Source of the DNA: a virus
Virus record (IMG/VR): IMGVR_UViG_3300042402_000301
Span: 1-31,736 of that record
DNA length: 31,736 nt
Reading direction: 5' to 3' (one strand)
The notes beneath the pieces were generated by a model. The model was not told the origin of the DNA. It saw nothing but the letters and a program-made list of their open reading frames with translations, and ran no database searches. A program made the translations under genes and the position numbers. Shown in pieces: positions 12,389-20,667 of this stretch. Position 1 is the stretch's first letter. Each line of letters begins with the position of its first letter.

Positions 12389-13591
12389 ATGGCAACGATC
12401 AAAGGATACAAACCACATGACAATCAGAGGATGATCCACAACGCTATCAATTCAGGAGCGCAGAAATACTATGCACTGAATATAGGTAGGCAGTTTGGAA
12501 AAACATTGCTTGGGATCAATCAGCTTCTGTATTGGGCGATCAATGATCCAGGGTGCAAGATCGCATGGGTGACTCCGGTATACAAGCAAGGCAAGAAAGT
12601 ATTCGCAGATCTGGAGAGAGCAGTCCGCAGCTCCGGGCTATTTGAGTTCAACAAGTCTGATCTGATAGTGAGTGGGTTTGGATCTACCATTGAGTTCTTT
12701 TCAGGTGAGAGGCCTGACAATATCCGAGGGAACACATTCCAATATATGATTGTGGATGAGATGGCATTCACCAGGCCTGAGCTTTGGGATGAGGTCCTAT
12801 CAGCGACAGTCATGGTCAAAGGAAAGAAGGTGATCTTCATATCAACTCCCAAGGGAAGGAATCACTTTCACCGGATCTGTATGCAGCCGAACTATGATGA
12901 GAGGTATGCGTACTTTCATTTCACATCCTATGATAATCCAATGATAGATCCTCAGGAACTCAATGAGAGAAAGCGGTCACTGCCTGATCACATCTTCAGA
13001 CAGGAATACATGGCCGAGTTCATCGACAATGCATCAGGACTATTCAAGGACATCAGATCCTGCGTGGGTACATGGCAACAGCAAGGAAAGAACTATGCAG
13101 GACTTGACATCGGTAGGGCAGATGACTACACTGTGCTGACCATACTGAATGAAGCAGGGCAGATGATCTACGTAGGCCGATGGAGACACGATGAATGGAC
13201 AAAGATCATCGACAAGGTAGAAGCACAGATCCGCAAGTACAATGCAGTGACTCTGATAGAGGTGAATAACCAGGGAGACATATTCCATGAGATGCTGTCA
13301 TCCAGGATGCGTAACCTGATAAACCCATTCACTACCACATCCAAAACCAAGCCTGTCATCATTGAGGATCTTGCCCTGGCATTTGAGCAGCAAGAGATCA
13401 AGATCATGGAGGAGGGGTGGCTGATTGATGAGCTTGAGAATTTCACCTATATTTACAATCCAAATACGAGATCAGTTCAATATTCTGCACCTATCGGGAT
13501 GCATGATGATGGAGTGATCTCACTGGCACTCGCATGGCATTGCAGAAAGCACTACAGCAAGAGAGGCCAATATAAGATATTAAGAGCATGA
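12389..13591 (+). CDS. Terminase large subunit
   Basis: The 400-residue packaging motor and nuclease shows all expected parts. These are Walker A GRQFGKT (33-39), Walker B YMIVDEMA (119-126, with D123 and E124), the coupling motif STPKG (152-156), and a RuvC-like nuclease domain with acidic residues in AGLDIGRADDY (D240), LIEVNNQGD (E291) and MHDDGVISLALA (D373/D374). It cuts concatemeric DNA and pumps it into the prohead using ATP. Its length is normal for compact terminases. It has its own promoter and a leader hairpin, and its stop overlaps the next start. Arg codons are mainly AGA and AGG, unlike those of the capsid gene. Confidence 0.93.
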   Translation: MATIKGYKPHDNQRMIHNAINSGAQKYYALNIGRQFGKTLLGINQLLYWAINDPGCKIAWVTPVYKQGKKVFADLERAVRSSGLFEFNKSDLIVSGFGSTIEFFSGERPDNIRGNTFQYMIVDEMAFTRPELWDEVLSATVMVKGKKVIFISTPKGRNHFHRICMQPNYDERYAYFHFTSYDNPMIDPQELNERKRSLPDHIFRQEYMAEFIDNASGLFKDIRSCVGTWQQQGKNYAGLDIGRADDYTVLTILNEAGQMIYVGRWRHDEWTKIIDKVEAQIRKYNAVTLIEVNNQGDIFHEMLSSRMRNLINPFTTTSKTKPVIIEDLALAFEQQEIKIMEEGWLIDELENFTYIYNPNTRSVQYSAPIGMHDDGVISLALAWHCRKHYSKRGQYKILRA

Positions 13592-14378
13592 AACAGATAC
13601 AGGCATCCTATCCAAAGAGCATCAGAGAATGCACTCCAGATCAGTTAACGAAATGGCTGATGTTGGCACCGATCATTCAGGACACAAATAAGAATCTCAG
13701 CAACATGCTTGACTTTCACTGTCAGCTGATCAGCATCTTCACTGGGCTATCCATGAATCAGGTTCGCAAGGTTCATGTAGATGACATCCTTAACCTGGCA
13801 ACAGAACTGCTCAAGATGCTCGCTGAGTTTAAAACTGAGGAGCCATCAGGATCTGTAACCATTGATGGGAAGACCTATGTATTTGAAAAGAACTTTGAGT
13901 ACATCACTACCGGGCAGATCATTGACATGAAGCTGATCGAGGATGTATCACAATCTCCTGCCGAGGCACTTGCCATCTGTTATATTGAAGAGGGAATGGA
14001 ATACTGCCAAGAGGATCCAAGAGGGAAGGTGTTGAATCCTAACAAGAAGAGGGAGGAGATCTTCAAGGCCAAGTTCCCAGGTGATGAGTTCCTGAATTTC
14101 TTCGCTTTTTTTTTGCGCGAATCAGAGACGCGGAAGCTCGCTATCATGGGGATTCAATCAGCGAGGATGACGATGATGAATCAGAATCTTCTGAAGCAAC
14201 TATCAGAGATTCCGAATGGTTTGCCTGGACAAAGAACATCACTTTCCTGGCGCAGCAGCTTGGCAAAGATGTCGATGTCATCACCCGTCAGCCGTATGTT
14301 AAGACGCTTTTTTGGCTCAACTTCTACAAGATAAAAACGGAACAAGATTACATCTTATATAAGAATGGCAGAGTTTGA
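13588..14378 (+). CDS. Tail assembly chaperone-like protein made by a probable -1 frameshift
   Basis: Two overlapping frames are joined at T9 (14106-14114). The zero frame runs from ATG 13588 to a stop at 14332-14334 (248 residues), but after the T run it becomes low-complexity (many Ser, Arg, Met). The -1 frame continues to a TGA at 14376-14378 with protein-like sequence, including SEWFAWTKNITFLAQQLG and VKTLFWLNFYKIKTEQDYIL. The fusion would be 263 residues. The layout recalls gpG/gpGT tail assembly chaperones, where a slippery site makes a short and a long form. However, it lies beside the terminase and not directly before the tape measure. A homopolymer sequencing error is the main alternative. 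Confidence 0.65.
14106..14114 (+). promoter_or_regulatory. T9 slippery site for -1 frameshifting
   Basis: In the zero frame the codons are GCT TTT TTT TTG, which contains the classic slippery heptamer T TTT TTT. Slipping back one base after the second TTT gives TTT GCG CGA and enters the long -1 frame. A run of nine T could also let RNA polymerase slip. Confidence 0.6.
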
Positions 14379-14892
14379 TTTCTTGGAAGGATTGGGATTC
14401 TCACAGACTGATCTTGCTCAGCCTGAGACAGCCTATGATAAGTTCATCCTGGCACTTGGTAACTCAGTCACAGAGTCATTCAGAGATTACATCCGAGACA
14501 ATGTAAACAACACAGGAGCATTGGCTCAATCTGTGGTATACTTTCCAACAGGAGAGATGAGCTTCGAGATCCAGGCGGATCAGTACTACAAGTTCCAGGA
14601 TGAGGGTGTGAATCCTATAGGGCAAAACAAGTTCCCGACAAACTATCAATTCAAGCTGCCATTTGTAACCAAGGCCCATGCGACTGCCATCAGAGAATGG
14701 AAAGGATATGATATGAGTCATGCCTATGCATCAGCAGCAGCGACAAAGTTTAAATATGGATTGAAGCCTCGCAATATCACAGCCAATGTAATGACTGATG
14801 AGGTGCTTGATAAGATAGCAGCAGATCTGGCAGAGGTGACAGGACTGATCTTTGAGGTGACATTCACAAAAAATACTGAGAAATGGCAATAA
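14365..14892 (+). CDS. HK97 gp10-like tail/neck completion protein
   Basis: The 175-residue product has the features of gp10-like head-tail or tail-completion proteins: FRDYIRDNVNNTGALAQSVV (helix then strand), YYKFQDEGVNPIG (about residues 72-84, the 'Y..f.e.G' strand) and a helix ending WKGYDMSHAYASAAATKFKY GLKPRN with the common terminal 'kyG.kP.nf' pattern. Such proteins sit at the neck or tail top. The gene starts 14 bases before the end of the frameshifted frame and overlaps the next gene by 10 bases, so it is part of the same translation-coupled late operon. Confidence 0.6.
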   Translation: MAEFDFLEGLGFSQTDLAQPETAYDKFILALGNSVTESFRDYIRDNVNNTGALAQSVVYFPTGEMSFEIQADQYYKFQDEGVNPIGQNKFPTNYQFKLPFVTKAHATAIREWKGYDMSHAYASAAATKFKYGLKPRNITANVMTDEVLDKIAADLAEVTGLIFEVTFTKNTEKWQ

Positions 14893-16085
14893 CTATCACA
14901 CAAGAACCAACGCAATATTGGCCTGTCTGCAATGATGTTGAATGGGTCTTTACTTCAACAAATACAGGTCAGGCTAATTTCAGTTTTGTTATTGAGTTTA
15001 AAGTGAATGGATTTATTCATTCAACACATGAGGTGTATCCTGAAAGTGGCAATGCCGGAAAGTTTGGAATAACTACGATAGGCAGATCCATATCAACGAG
15101 CAATGTTCCTAATCAGCAGAATCTATCAGATGAATTAAATGCACTAAACACATTTTCTATTTTGATATATGAGAAATATGGAACTCCTCCAACTATATAT
15201 ATTGCGACATCTACAGCATCAAGCGGAATAAGATTTTTAAATGGATCATTGAGATATGATGAGATATATCCTCAGTGGACTCCTGTCAAATATGATATTA
15301 ACCTTTGGCCAAGGGGTGAATTATTTTTAACTGAATTCCCAAGAAATAGAAAAGAGTTTGTCAGATATGATGAGAGCAAATTCTTATCTATCATCAATAG
15401 TGGTGGAGGCAATGCAACAGTAGAGGTAAAACTATATACAATTACGAACTCACTGATTGCCACAGCCACATTTAATGCTACTATCGGATTGAGTGTGCCT
15501 ATGCTTAGTGTGGGCCCTTTTAGACTTGTAGCAGATACATCTTTGACTTTATCAAATTTTACAAATTGCTATTACTACACAGTTCGTATATATCAAACAT
15601 CTACCCCTACCAAAACATCTGAGGCATACAAATTATATTATGATCAATCATGCACAAGATATGCACCTCAGAGATTATTCTGGCTAAACAGATATGGTGC
15701 CTGGGATTCATTTACTTTTAATCTTTTATCAGAAGAGAGCACAGATACAGATATCAATAGATATTCAAAATCAACCGGTCAATGGAGTGGATCTACCTAT
15801 TCACACAGCCTTGCATCTGGTGAGCAAATGGTAATGAGCAAACGAAGCATTGATAGATTGATATTAAATACCGACTGGATCCATGAGGATGTTCAACAGT
15901 GGTTAGTGCGTGAGCTATATGAATCACCGAGAGTATATTTGCATTTGAATCAAAGCATCATATATATTGAGCCTGTGATCATTACAAATACTCAGACTGT
16001 ATTGAAACAACGTAAAAAGGCTGGATTGATTCAAGAGCAGATCACTATAGAAAAGTCATACACGAAAGTATCACAACTCGGATAG
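14883..16085 (+). CDS. Large tail structural protein, probable tail-tip/baseplate component
   Basis: The 400-residue product is rich in Ser, Thr, Asn, Tyr and Ile with an all-beta character throughout. It has no enzyme motif. A C-terminal region FWLNRYGAWDSFTFNLLSEE (about residues 264-283) and TDWIHEDVQQWLVRELYESP (about 331-350) recurs in tail proteins of Bacteroidota phages as I know them, without a fixed name. Its codons are visibly richer in A/T than those of the terminase, which fits module exchange. The stop (16083-16085) directly abuts the start of the 800-residue protein, so the two are likely made together and may form the tail tip. Confidence 0.55.
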   Translation: MAITITQEPTQYWPVCNDVEWVFTSTNTGQANFSFVIEFKVNGFIHSTHEVYPESGNAGKFGITTIGRSISTSNVPNQQNLSDELNALNTFSILIYEKYGTPPTIYIATSTASSGIRFLNGSLRYDEIYPQWTPVKYDINLWPRGELFLTEFPRNRKEFVRYDESKFLSIINSGGGNATVEVKLYTITNSLIATATFNATIGLSVPMLSVGPFRLVADTSLTLSNFTNCYYYTVRIYQTSTPTKTSEAYKLYYDQSCTRYAPQRLFWLNRYGAWDSFTFNLLSEESTDTDINRYSKSTGQWSGSTYSHSLASGEQMVMSKRSIDRLILNTDWIHEDVQQWLVRELYESPRVYLHLNQSIIYIEPVIITNTQTVLKQRKKAGLIQEQITIEKSYTKVSQLG

Positions 16086-18488
16086 ATGGAGCTGTATATA
16101 AATAATTTTAAGGTAAATATCAATGAGCGTTTACCGTTCCCATTGACTTACAACATAAGTGATGTTAAGAATCTTGCTGCTCGTAAAGGAAATAACTCAA
16201 AAACAATCACGCTACCTGGAACGAAAGGCAACATTTTTTTGATGTTCAATGCTTTTAATTTATCAGTCACTCAATCGTTAACTGGGAATTTAAGTTCATT
16301 TGATTTTGATCCAACGATAAAAGCAACAGCCAGATATTATGAGCAAGGACTTCTGATGTTCAATGGATATTGTCAGCTTGTAGATTGCGAGTATCTTAAT
16401 GGAGAATGGTCTTTTAACATAGTTCTATTCAGTGATCAGATTGATTACATTGCCAAGCTAACTCAAATCAAAATTAATGAGCTTGATTGGTCGACATATA
16501 ACCATGACTGTACAAGAGACAATCAGACTGATTCATGGTCCGGAACAGTTCAGGTCAATGGAGTTTCAACATCGAATAAGACAGGCGCAAATTGGGATGG
16601 GTTCGGGTATTACTACGGACTGATTGACTATGGATTCTCAAGGGTAACTCCAAGCACATTCAATGTTGAGCATATTGCTCCGCAAGTATTCTGCTATGAG
16701 ATCCTACAAAAATCATTTGAATCTGTCGGCATAACCTGGAACAGTTCTTTCCTTGAATCGCAGACATTCAAGAGATTACTAATGGCATATGAGGGAGGAA
16801 CGCTTCCATCTGTAGATGCTGCAACATCTGCTCAGTATTCATCAATAAATGATGAGGTGAATAAGGCATCAGGATATATCATTGAGATGAATCCTGTAGT
16901 TAATGAATTCATTTCTATTGGTGGAGGTTTAAGGATTGGTACTTACACAGACTTAGTTTTGCAGCAGCCTGTTTGGGTGGATACAGTCACAGATCCCGAA
17001 GGCCAGATGACTGGTGAGGAGCCTTTTAAATTTCAAGCAGAATACACAGGACTATATACTTTAGAGTATAGTGGTGATCATGATGTGACTTTTGATTTTA
17101 CTATCACAGGAGCAACGATCACAGATGCGGATTTGAGATTCAAGTTTGGAATCCTTCTTTTAAAAAATGGTGTATTTCTTGACAATTTAGCCAGTAGTAT
17201 TATTTATAATGTCAATCTTGATAATGGTACCGGTGATGTGACAGGCAGCGTTTCATTTAACTATTCACAGAGCATCAATCTTGAGATTAATGATGAGATC
17301 ACTATCTTATATAGAACTCAGATAATCGATAGCAGTATCATTGTAAATGGATCACCTACTTCATTTTCAACAAATATAAACACTGTATCTGTTGATGCAC
17401 AAATCAACATGATCAAGCAGCAACAGGAATTTTTCCCAGGCACAACAGTCCAGGTGAATCAGTTCCTTCCGAACATGGATGCAGCTACCTTTTTCAAAGG
17501 CATCACAACAGCGTTTAATTTATATGTCAAGCCATCAGTAGATGATCCGACTATATTAGAAATTGAGCCTTTAAATGACTTTTATGACACTGCTGCCAAT
17601 GCATTGAACTGGAGTGATAAGGTTGATTATTCAAAGTCATTCAAGGTAACTCCAACAATAAATTTTTCATCAAGATATTACAACTTTAAATTCACAGATG
17701 ATAATGACTATTACAATTCGGCTTATCTGAAAGATACAGCTGATCAGTATGGATCATTCATTGTGGATAGTCAGACTCAGTTCTCAAAGGAATCAACAGA
17801 TTTTACTTTGCCATTCTCTCAGAAGCTGCTTGTAAATATTCCTGTAGATGACACGACATTCACAGGCATCATTGTACCGAGATCTTTTCAGGTGAGATTT
17901 GATGACAATGGAGCATCATCAATAAACATTGCTAAGGGCAAACCATTCCTTGTTCAGCTTGGTCCAATGACATCAGCAAACTGGACTCATATTGACGAGA
18001 ATGGATTAGGACATGCTGAGAGCAGCTATCCATATGTGGGACATCTTAACAGCTTGACATCACCAACATTCGATTTTAATTTCGGTGTGCCTGATTACAT
18101 CTACTATGATGGAGCGAGCTATACCACATCGAATCTGTATTTCTATCATGAGACATTCATGAAGGAGATCGTCAGTAAGTTCGGGAAGCAACTGACTTGC
18201 TACATCAAGATCACTCCAGATATGATTAATCTCCTGGACTTTAAGAAACTTATCAACATTGATGGCATAGTATACAGGCTTCAGAAGATAGAGAACTGGG
18301 ATTCAGGCAAGGATCAAACTACAATGGTGGAACTGATTCGCATAATAAAGGGAGAAGGATTGGTGGCATTTGGGACTGTTCCTCCTGTTGATCCGGTAGG
18401 TAGTAGAGGAGCAAGGATTACTGAAACTGGAGGATGGTTAGCTGGGATAAGATCAACAGAAGAAGGATTGAAAAGAATAGTTGAATAA
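16086..18488 (+). CDS. Very large tail-tip or hub-like structural protein
   Basis: The product has 800 residues. The N-terminus has the motif LAARKGNNSKTITLPGTKGN (about 31-50) followed by DPTIKATARYYEQGLLMFNG, a pattern common to large tail proteins of Bacteroidota phages (perhaps a distal-tail or hub analogue). A long beta-rich middle contains no catalytic motif I can identify. The end (about 777-800) has spaced R-x-T-E units (RITET, RSTEE) that also occur in the small gene at 18773. The gene follows the previous one without a gap. An assigned function beyond tail structure would be guesswork; a fused carbohydrate-binding part is possible. Confidence 0.55.
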   Translation: MELYINNFKVNINERLPFPLTYNISDVKNLAARKGNNSKTITLPGTKGNIFLMFNAFNLSVTQSLTGNLSSFDFDPTIKATARYYEQGLLMFNGYCQLVDCEYLNGEWSFNIVLFSDQIDYIAKLTQIKINELDWSTYNHDCTRDNQTDSWSGTVQVNGVSTSNKTGANWDGFGYYYGLIDYGFSRVTPSTFNVEHIAPQVFCYEILQKSFESVGITWNSSFLESQTFKRLLMAYEGGTLPSVDAATSAQYSSINDEVNKASGYIIEMNPVVNEFISIGGGLRIGTYTDLVLQQPVWVDTVTDPEGQMTGEEPFKFQAEYTGLYTLEYSGDHDVTFDFTITGATITDADLRFKFGILLLKNGVFLDNLASSIIYNVNLDNGTGDVTGSVSFNYSQSINLEINDEITILYRTQIIDSSIIVNGSPTSFSTNINTVSVDAQINMIKQQQEFFPGTTVQVNQFLPNMDAATFFKGITTAFNLYVKPSVDDPTILEIEPLNDFYDTAANALNWSDKVDYSKSFKVTPTINFSSRYYNFKFTDDNDYYNSAYLKDTADQYGSFIVDSQTQFSKESTDFTLPFSQKLLVNIPVDDTTFTGIIVPRSFQVRFDDNGASSINIAKGKPFLVQLGPMTSANWTHIDENGLGHAESSYPYVGHLNSLTSPTFDFNFGVPDYIYYDGASYTTSNLYFYHETFMKEIVSKFGKQLTCYIKITPDMINLLDFKKLINIDGIVYRLQKIENWDSGKDQTTMVELIRIIKGEGLVAFGTVPPVDPVGSRGARITETGGWLAGIRSTEEGLKRIVE

Positions 18489-18504
18489 TAAATAAAAAAT
18501 ATAT

Positions 18505-18771
18505 ATGGCACTTTGGGAGGAATTACTGGTGGCAAGCCAGGGGACAGTGATCGTGAACGACACAAATGAGAAGACAATCACCTATGATGCGATCTTCGTT
18601 TTAGAGGATACAGTATTCAACAGCATCAAGGTAGCTGGGGTGGATATCAAAGCTGAGTTAATAACTACACCAGCAACAGCGGTAAAAGCTGGAGCGATGA
18701 TCCGATGCACTGGAGCGCGTAAGTTCTCAGCTGTAGATTTGACATCAGGATCTGTAGCTTTAATTTTGTAA
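18505..18771 (+). CDS. Small beta-rich structural protein
   Basis: The 88-residue product lies between the 800-residue tail protein and the tailspike. It has alternating beta strands: LLVASQGTVIVNDTNEKTIT, a middle strand around DAIFVLEDTVFNSIKVAGVD, and a final Val/Leu-rich strand. The pattern 'tA.kAGamIrctGArkFsaVdLTSGsValIl' is like small phage tail or decoration proteins with a single beta sandwich. No exact family is recognised. The start (18505) follows the previous stop by 16 bases with an A/T-rich stretch AAATATAT before it. Confidence 0.6.
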   Translation: MALWEELLVASQGTVIVNDTNEKTITYDAIFVLEDTVFNSIKVAGVDIKAELITTPATAVKAGAMIRCTGARKFSAVDLTSGSVALIL

Positions 18772-18772
18772 G

Positions 18773-18913
18773 ATGTATTACTACGGATTCTCAACGATGT
18801 ACAATAGCGTTCGCACAGCAATCAATGCTGCGGCATCGCTGTTCTATAGACTTACTGAGGATGGATTTAATAGATCAACAGAAGATAATCAACAACGAAT
18901 AACAGAAGAATAA
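18773..18913 (+). CDS. 46-residue protein with three R-x-T-E repeats
   Basis: The ATG lies one base after the previous stop, and the TAA at 18911-18913 overlaps the ATG of the tailspike. The product begins with aromatic residues (MYYYGFSTMYNSV) and ends with three units spaced exactly eight residues apart: RLTED (26-30), RSTED (34-38), RITEE (42-46). The same kind of units close the 800-residue tail protein. The gene is therefore probably a tail-associated peptide or a decayed copy of a tail-fibre end. It is too short for most gene callers, but coupling to its neighbours and the repeats support it. Confidence 0.6.
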   Translation: MYYYGFSTMYNSVRTAINAAASLFYRLTEDGFNRSTEDNQQRITEE

Positions 18914-20322
18914 TGGGACAGAAGATTTCAGGCTTAACGCCTAAAGCAGCAACAATAGCAGACACGGATCTTGTAGAGGTTTCTCAGGCTGCGGGCGGTG
19001 GATTATATGTGACACGTAGTGTGACTGGAGCTAATATCAAGGCATTGGTAACTGATGCTAACTTGGTTACAAGTGACATCACGACAAACGATGTAAGTAC
19101 TTCAAAGCATGGGTTCGCGCCAAAGGCACCGAATGACACTACCAAGTTCCTACGTGGTGATGGTACTTGGGCTGTTCCTGCTTCTGGTTCATCCTCAGGT
19201 AGATTTGGTATAGCAGATTCGACTGGGGCATATACTTTTTACACTACTCTAACATTAGCTATGACTGCTGCAAGTGCTGGTCAAACAATTGAATTTTTCA
19301 CAGATTATACTGAAACTGGAAATGTAACTATCACACTAAAAGATGGAGTTCATATCAATGGTAACGGGCATACTTACACACATTCTCATGCAGCTGGAAA
19401 CTCTAATACATTTCAAAATATATCAGGAGCAATATCTTGTGTAATTAGTAATTTAAGAGTAATACGTTCAGGCAGAGCCAATGGAACTACTGGAGATTAT
19501 GTATTAAATGCTACTGTAAATGATTCACAATTTTTCTTTGATGGAGTTTATATGGAGTCAACATATGGTAATGCGGTAAATTTAGGAGGTACTACTTGGC
19601 AATATAAACCACATTCAGGCAATTTATATGCAAAGGCTTATTTAACTGCAATTTCAACTCAAGGATCAATAGATGGATTTATTGGTCAAAGCACTACATC
19701 TGGTAGTGGAATTGGTGCCAGTGGTGGGTTTATCAATAGATGTACTGGAATATCAATATCTGGCGCTGGAATAGCATCTGTAAATGCTGCAAATTCTTAC
19801 GGTTATACTCAAAGTGGGATTGCCTTATCTGTTGGAAATTTTTATAATTGTTATGGAGTTTCAACTACACATAGAGCAGCGGATGGTTCAATTTATTCAA
19901 ATTGCACATTAGAATCTACAAGTGGAAACGGCGCAACTAACGGAACATATAGAAACTGCACTATAATTTCATCAAGTGGATGGGGCGCATATCATTATTT
20001 GAACAACTTTGATAATTGTCATATACGTTCTGCAACTAATATTGCATCAGGCGGGGGATTTAGAGCAAGTTTCAGAGGTTGTACTGTTTTAAGTGAGTGG
20101 AACAATGCTGGTGGTCATGGCTTTGATATTGGCGCAGATACTATCATAAATAACTGTAATATTACTGTAAGTAATACTGGTGCAAATTGTATTTATAAAG
20201 GTAGTGCTGTAACAATAAAATATGCTTCAAATGTATTTGCTGGAGCAACGACAGCAGTAAATGCAAATATTACACAAGGAATAGTTAATACAGAAGATAA
20301 TCAAGGTAACATTTTAATATAA
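18913..20322 (+). CDS. Tailspike/tail fibre with beta-helix (receptor-binding protein)
   Basis: The product has 469 residues. The N-terminus (MGQKISGLTPKAATIADTDL) and the motif TKFLRGDGTWAVP (about 77-89) are common in phage tail fibres, marking the virion-attached part. After a Gly/Ser linker, residues of about 100-469 are Gly, Ser, Asn and Thr-rich with repeated short strands (YRNCTI, FNRC-type turns, FRGCTVLS, INNCNITVS) as in right-handed parallel beta-helices of the pectate-lyase type. This would be the host-surface-binding or -degrading part; no clear catalytic residues could be picked out. The A/T-rich codon use of this second part differs from the first, suggesting exchange of the host-binding domain. 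Confidence 0.75.
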   Translation: MGQKISGLTPKAATIADTDLVEVSQAAGGGLYVTRSVTGANIKALVTDANLVTSDITTNDVSTSKHGFAPKAPNDTTKFLRGDGTWAVPASGSSSGRFGIADSTGAYTFYTTLTLAMTAASAGQTIEFFTDYTETGNVTITLKDGVHINGNGHTYTHSHAAGNSNTFQNISGAISCVISNLRVIRSGRANGTTGDYVLNATVNDSQFFFDGVYMESTYGNAVNLGGTTWQYKPHSGNLYAKAYLTAISTQGSIDGFIGQSTTSGSGIGASGGFINRCTGISISGAGIASVNAANSYGYTQSGIALSVGNFYNCYGVSTTHRAADGSIYSNCTLESTSGNGATNGTYRNCTIISSSGWGAYHYLNNFDNCHIRSATNIASGGGFRASFRGCTVLSEWNNAGGHGFDIGADTIINNCNITVSNTGANCIYKGSAVTIKYASNVFAGATTAVNANITQGIVNTEDNQGNILI

Positions 20323-20609
20323 TGGAAAAATTAGACATCATTGGTGAAGTAGTTTATTGCTACGATGAAAAGTATGAATTAGTAAAAACACTTGCACTAT
20401 CTGACTTTACAGGTGTTGACTTTGCATATCTTGAGGGATCAAAGTTATTTACTTTGAATGTAACACAGCCTATCAAACGTGCAATAAAGTTTACTGAAAT
20501 AAATGGCATAAATACTGAAGCTGAATTTACAGAATATCCGTATGCAGATATGACACCAGAGCAACAAGCAGAGTTTGATTCATTTGTTCAACAAGCGGAC
20601 AGCCTGTGA
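20322..20609 (+). CDS. Tailspike-associated small protein
   Basis: The 95-residue product starts in the stop of the tailspike gene (TAATG at 20320-20324) and ends just before a terminator. It has an acidic, beta-rich body (DIIGEVVYCYDEKYELVKTL and SDFTGVDFAYLEGSKLFTLN) and a helical C-terminus with DMTPEQQAEFDSFVQQADSL. The position right after a fibre suggests a fibre chaperone or a small fibre-tip subunit, as seen for many phage fibre operons, but no homology was recognised. It closes the transcription unit that begins at the terminase. Confidence 0.55.
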   Translation: MEKLDIIGEVVYCYDEKYELVKTLALSDFTGVDFAYLEGSKLFTLNVTQPIKRAIKFTEINGINTEAEFTEYPYADMTPEQQAEFDSFVQQADSL

Positions 20610-20634
20610 TTTTGGGTAAATACTAACTTTAAAC

Positions 20635-20657
20635 GGGCAGCATGACTGCCCTTTTTT
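20635..20657 (+). terminator. Intrinsic terminator before the tape measure gene
   Basis: GGGCAG (20635-20640) pairs with CTGCCC (20646-20651) around a CATGA loop and runs into T6. It ends the tail-tip/tailspike unit; transcription of the tape measure must come by read-through or from an unseen promoter. Confidence 0.9.
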
Positions 20658-20667
20658 ATACAACGAC

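Noticed and set aside
12350-12400. tRNA-like start (GGGTGGCGCAGCGCACTGCGC)
   Set aside because: It looks like a tRNA D-arm, but no anticodon arm, no GGTTCRA T-arm and no acceptor pairing follow; it is better explained as a simple hairpin.
14115-14334. Zero-frame continuation after the T9 run as the main C-terminus
   Set aside because: It is Ser/Arg/Met-rich and low in pattern, while the -1 frame over the same stretch reads like real protein; kept only as the short-form end.
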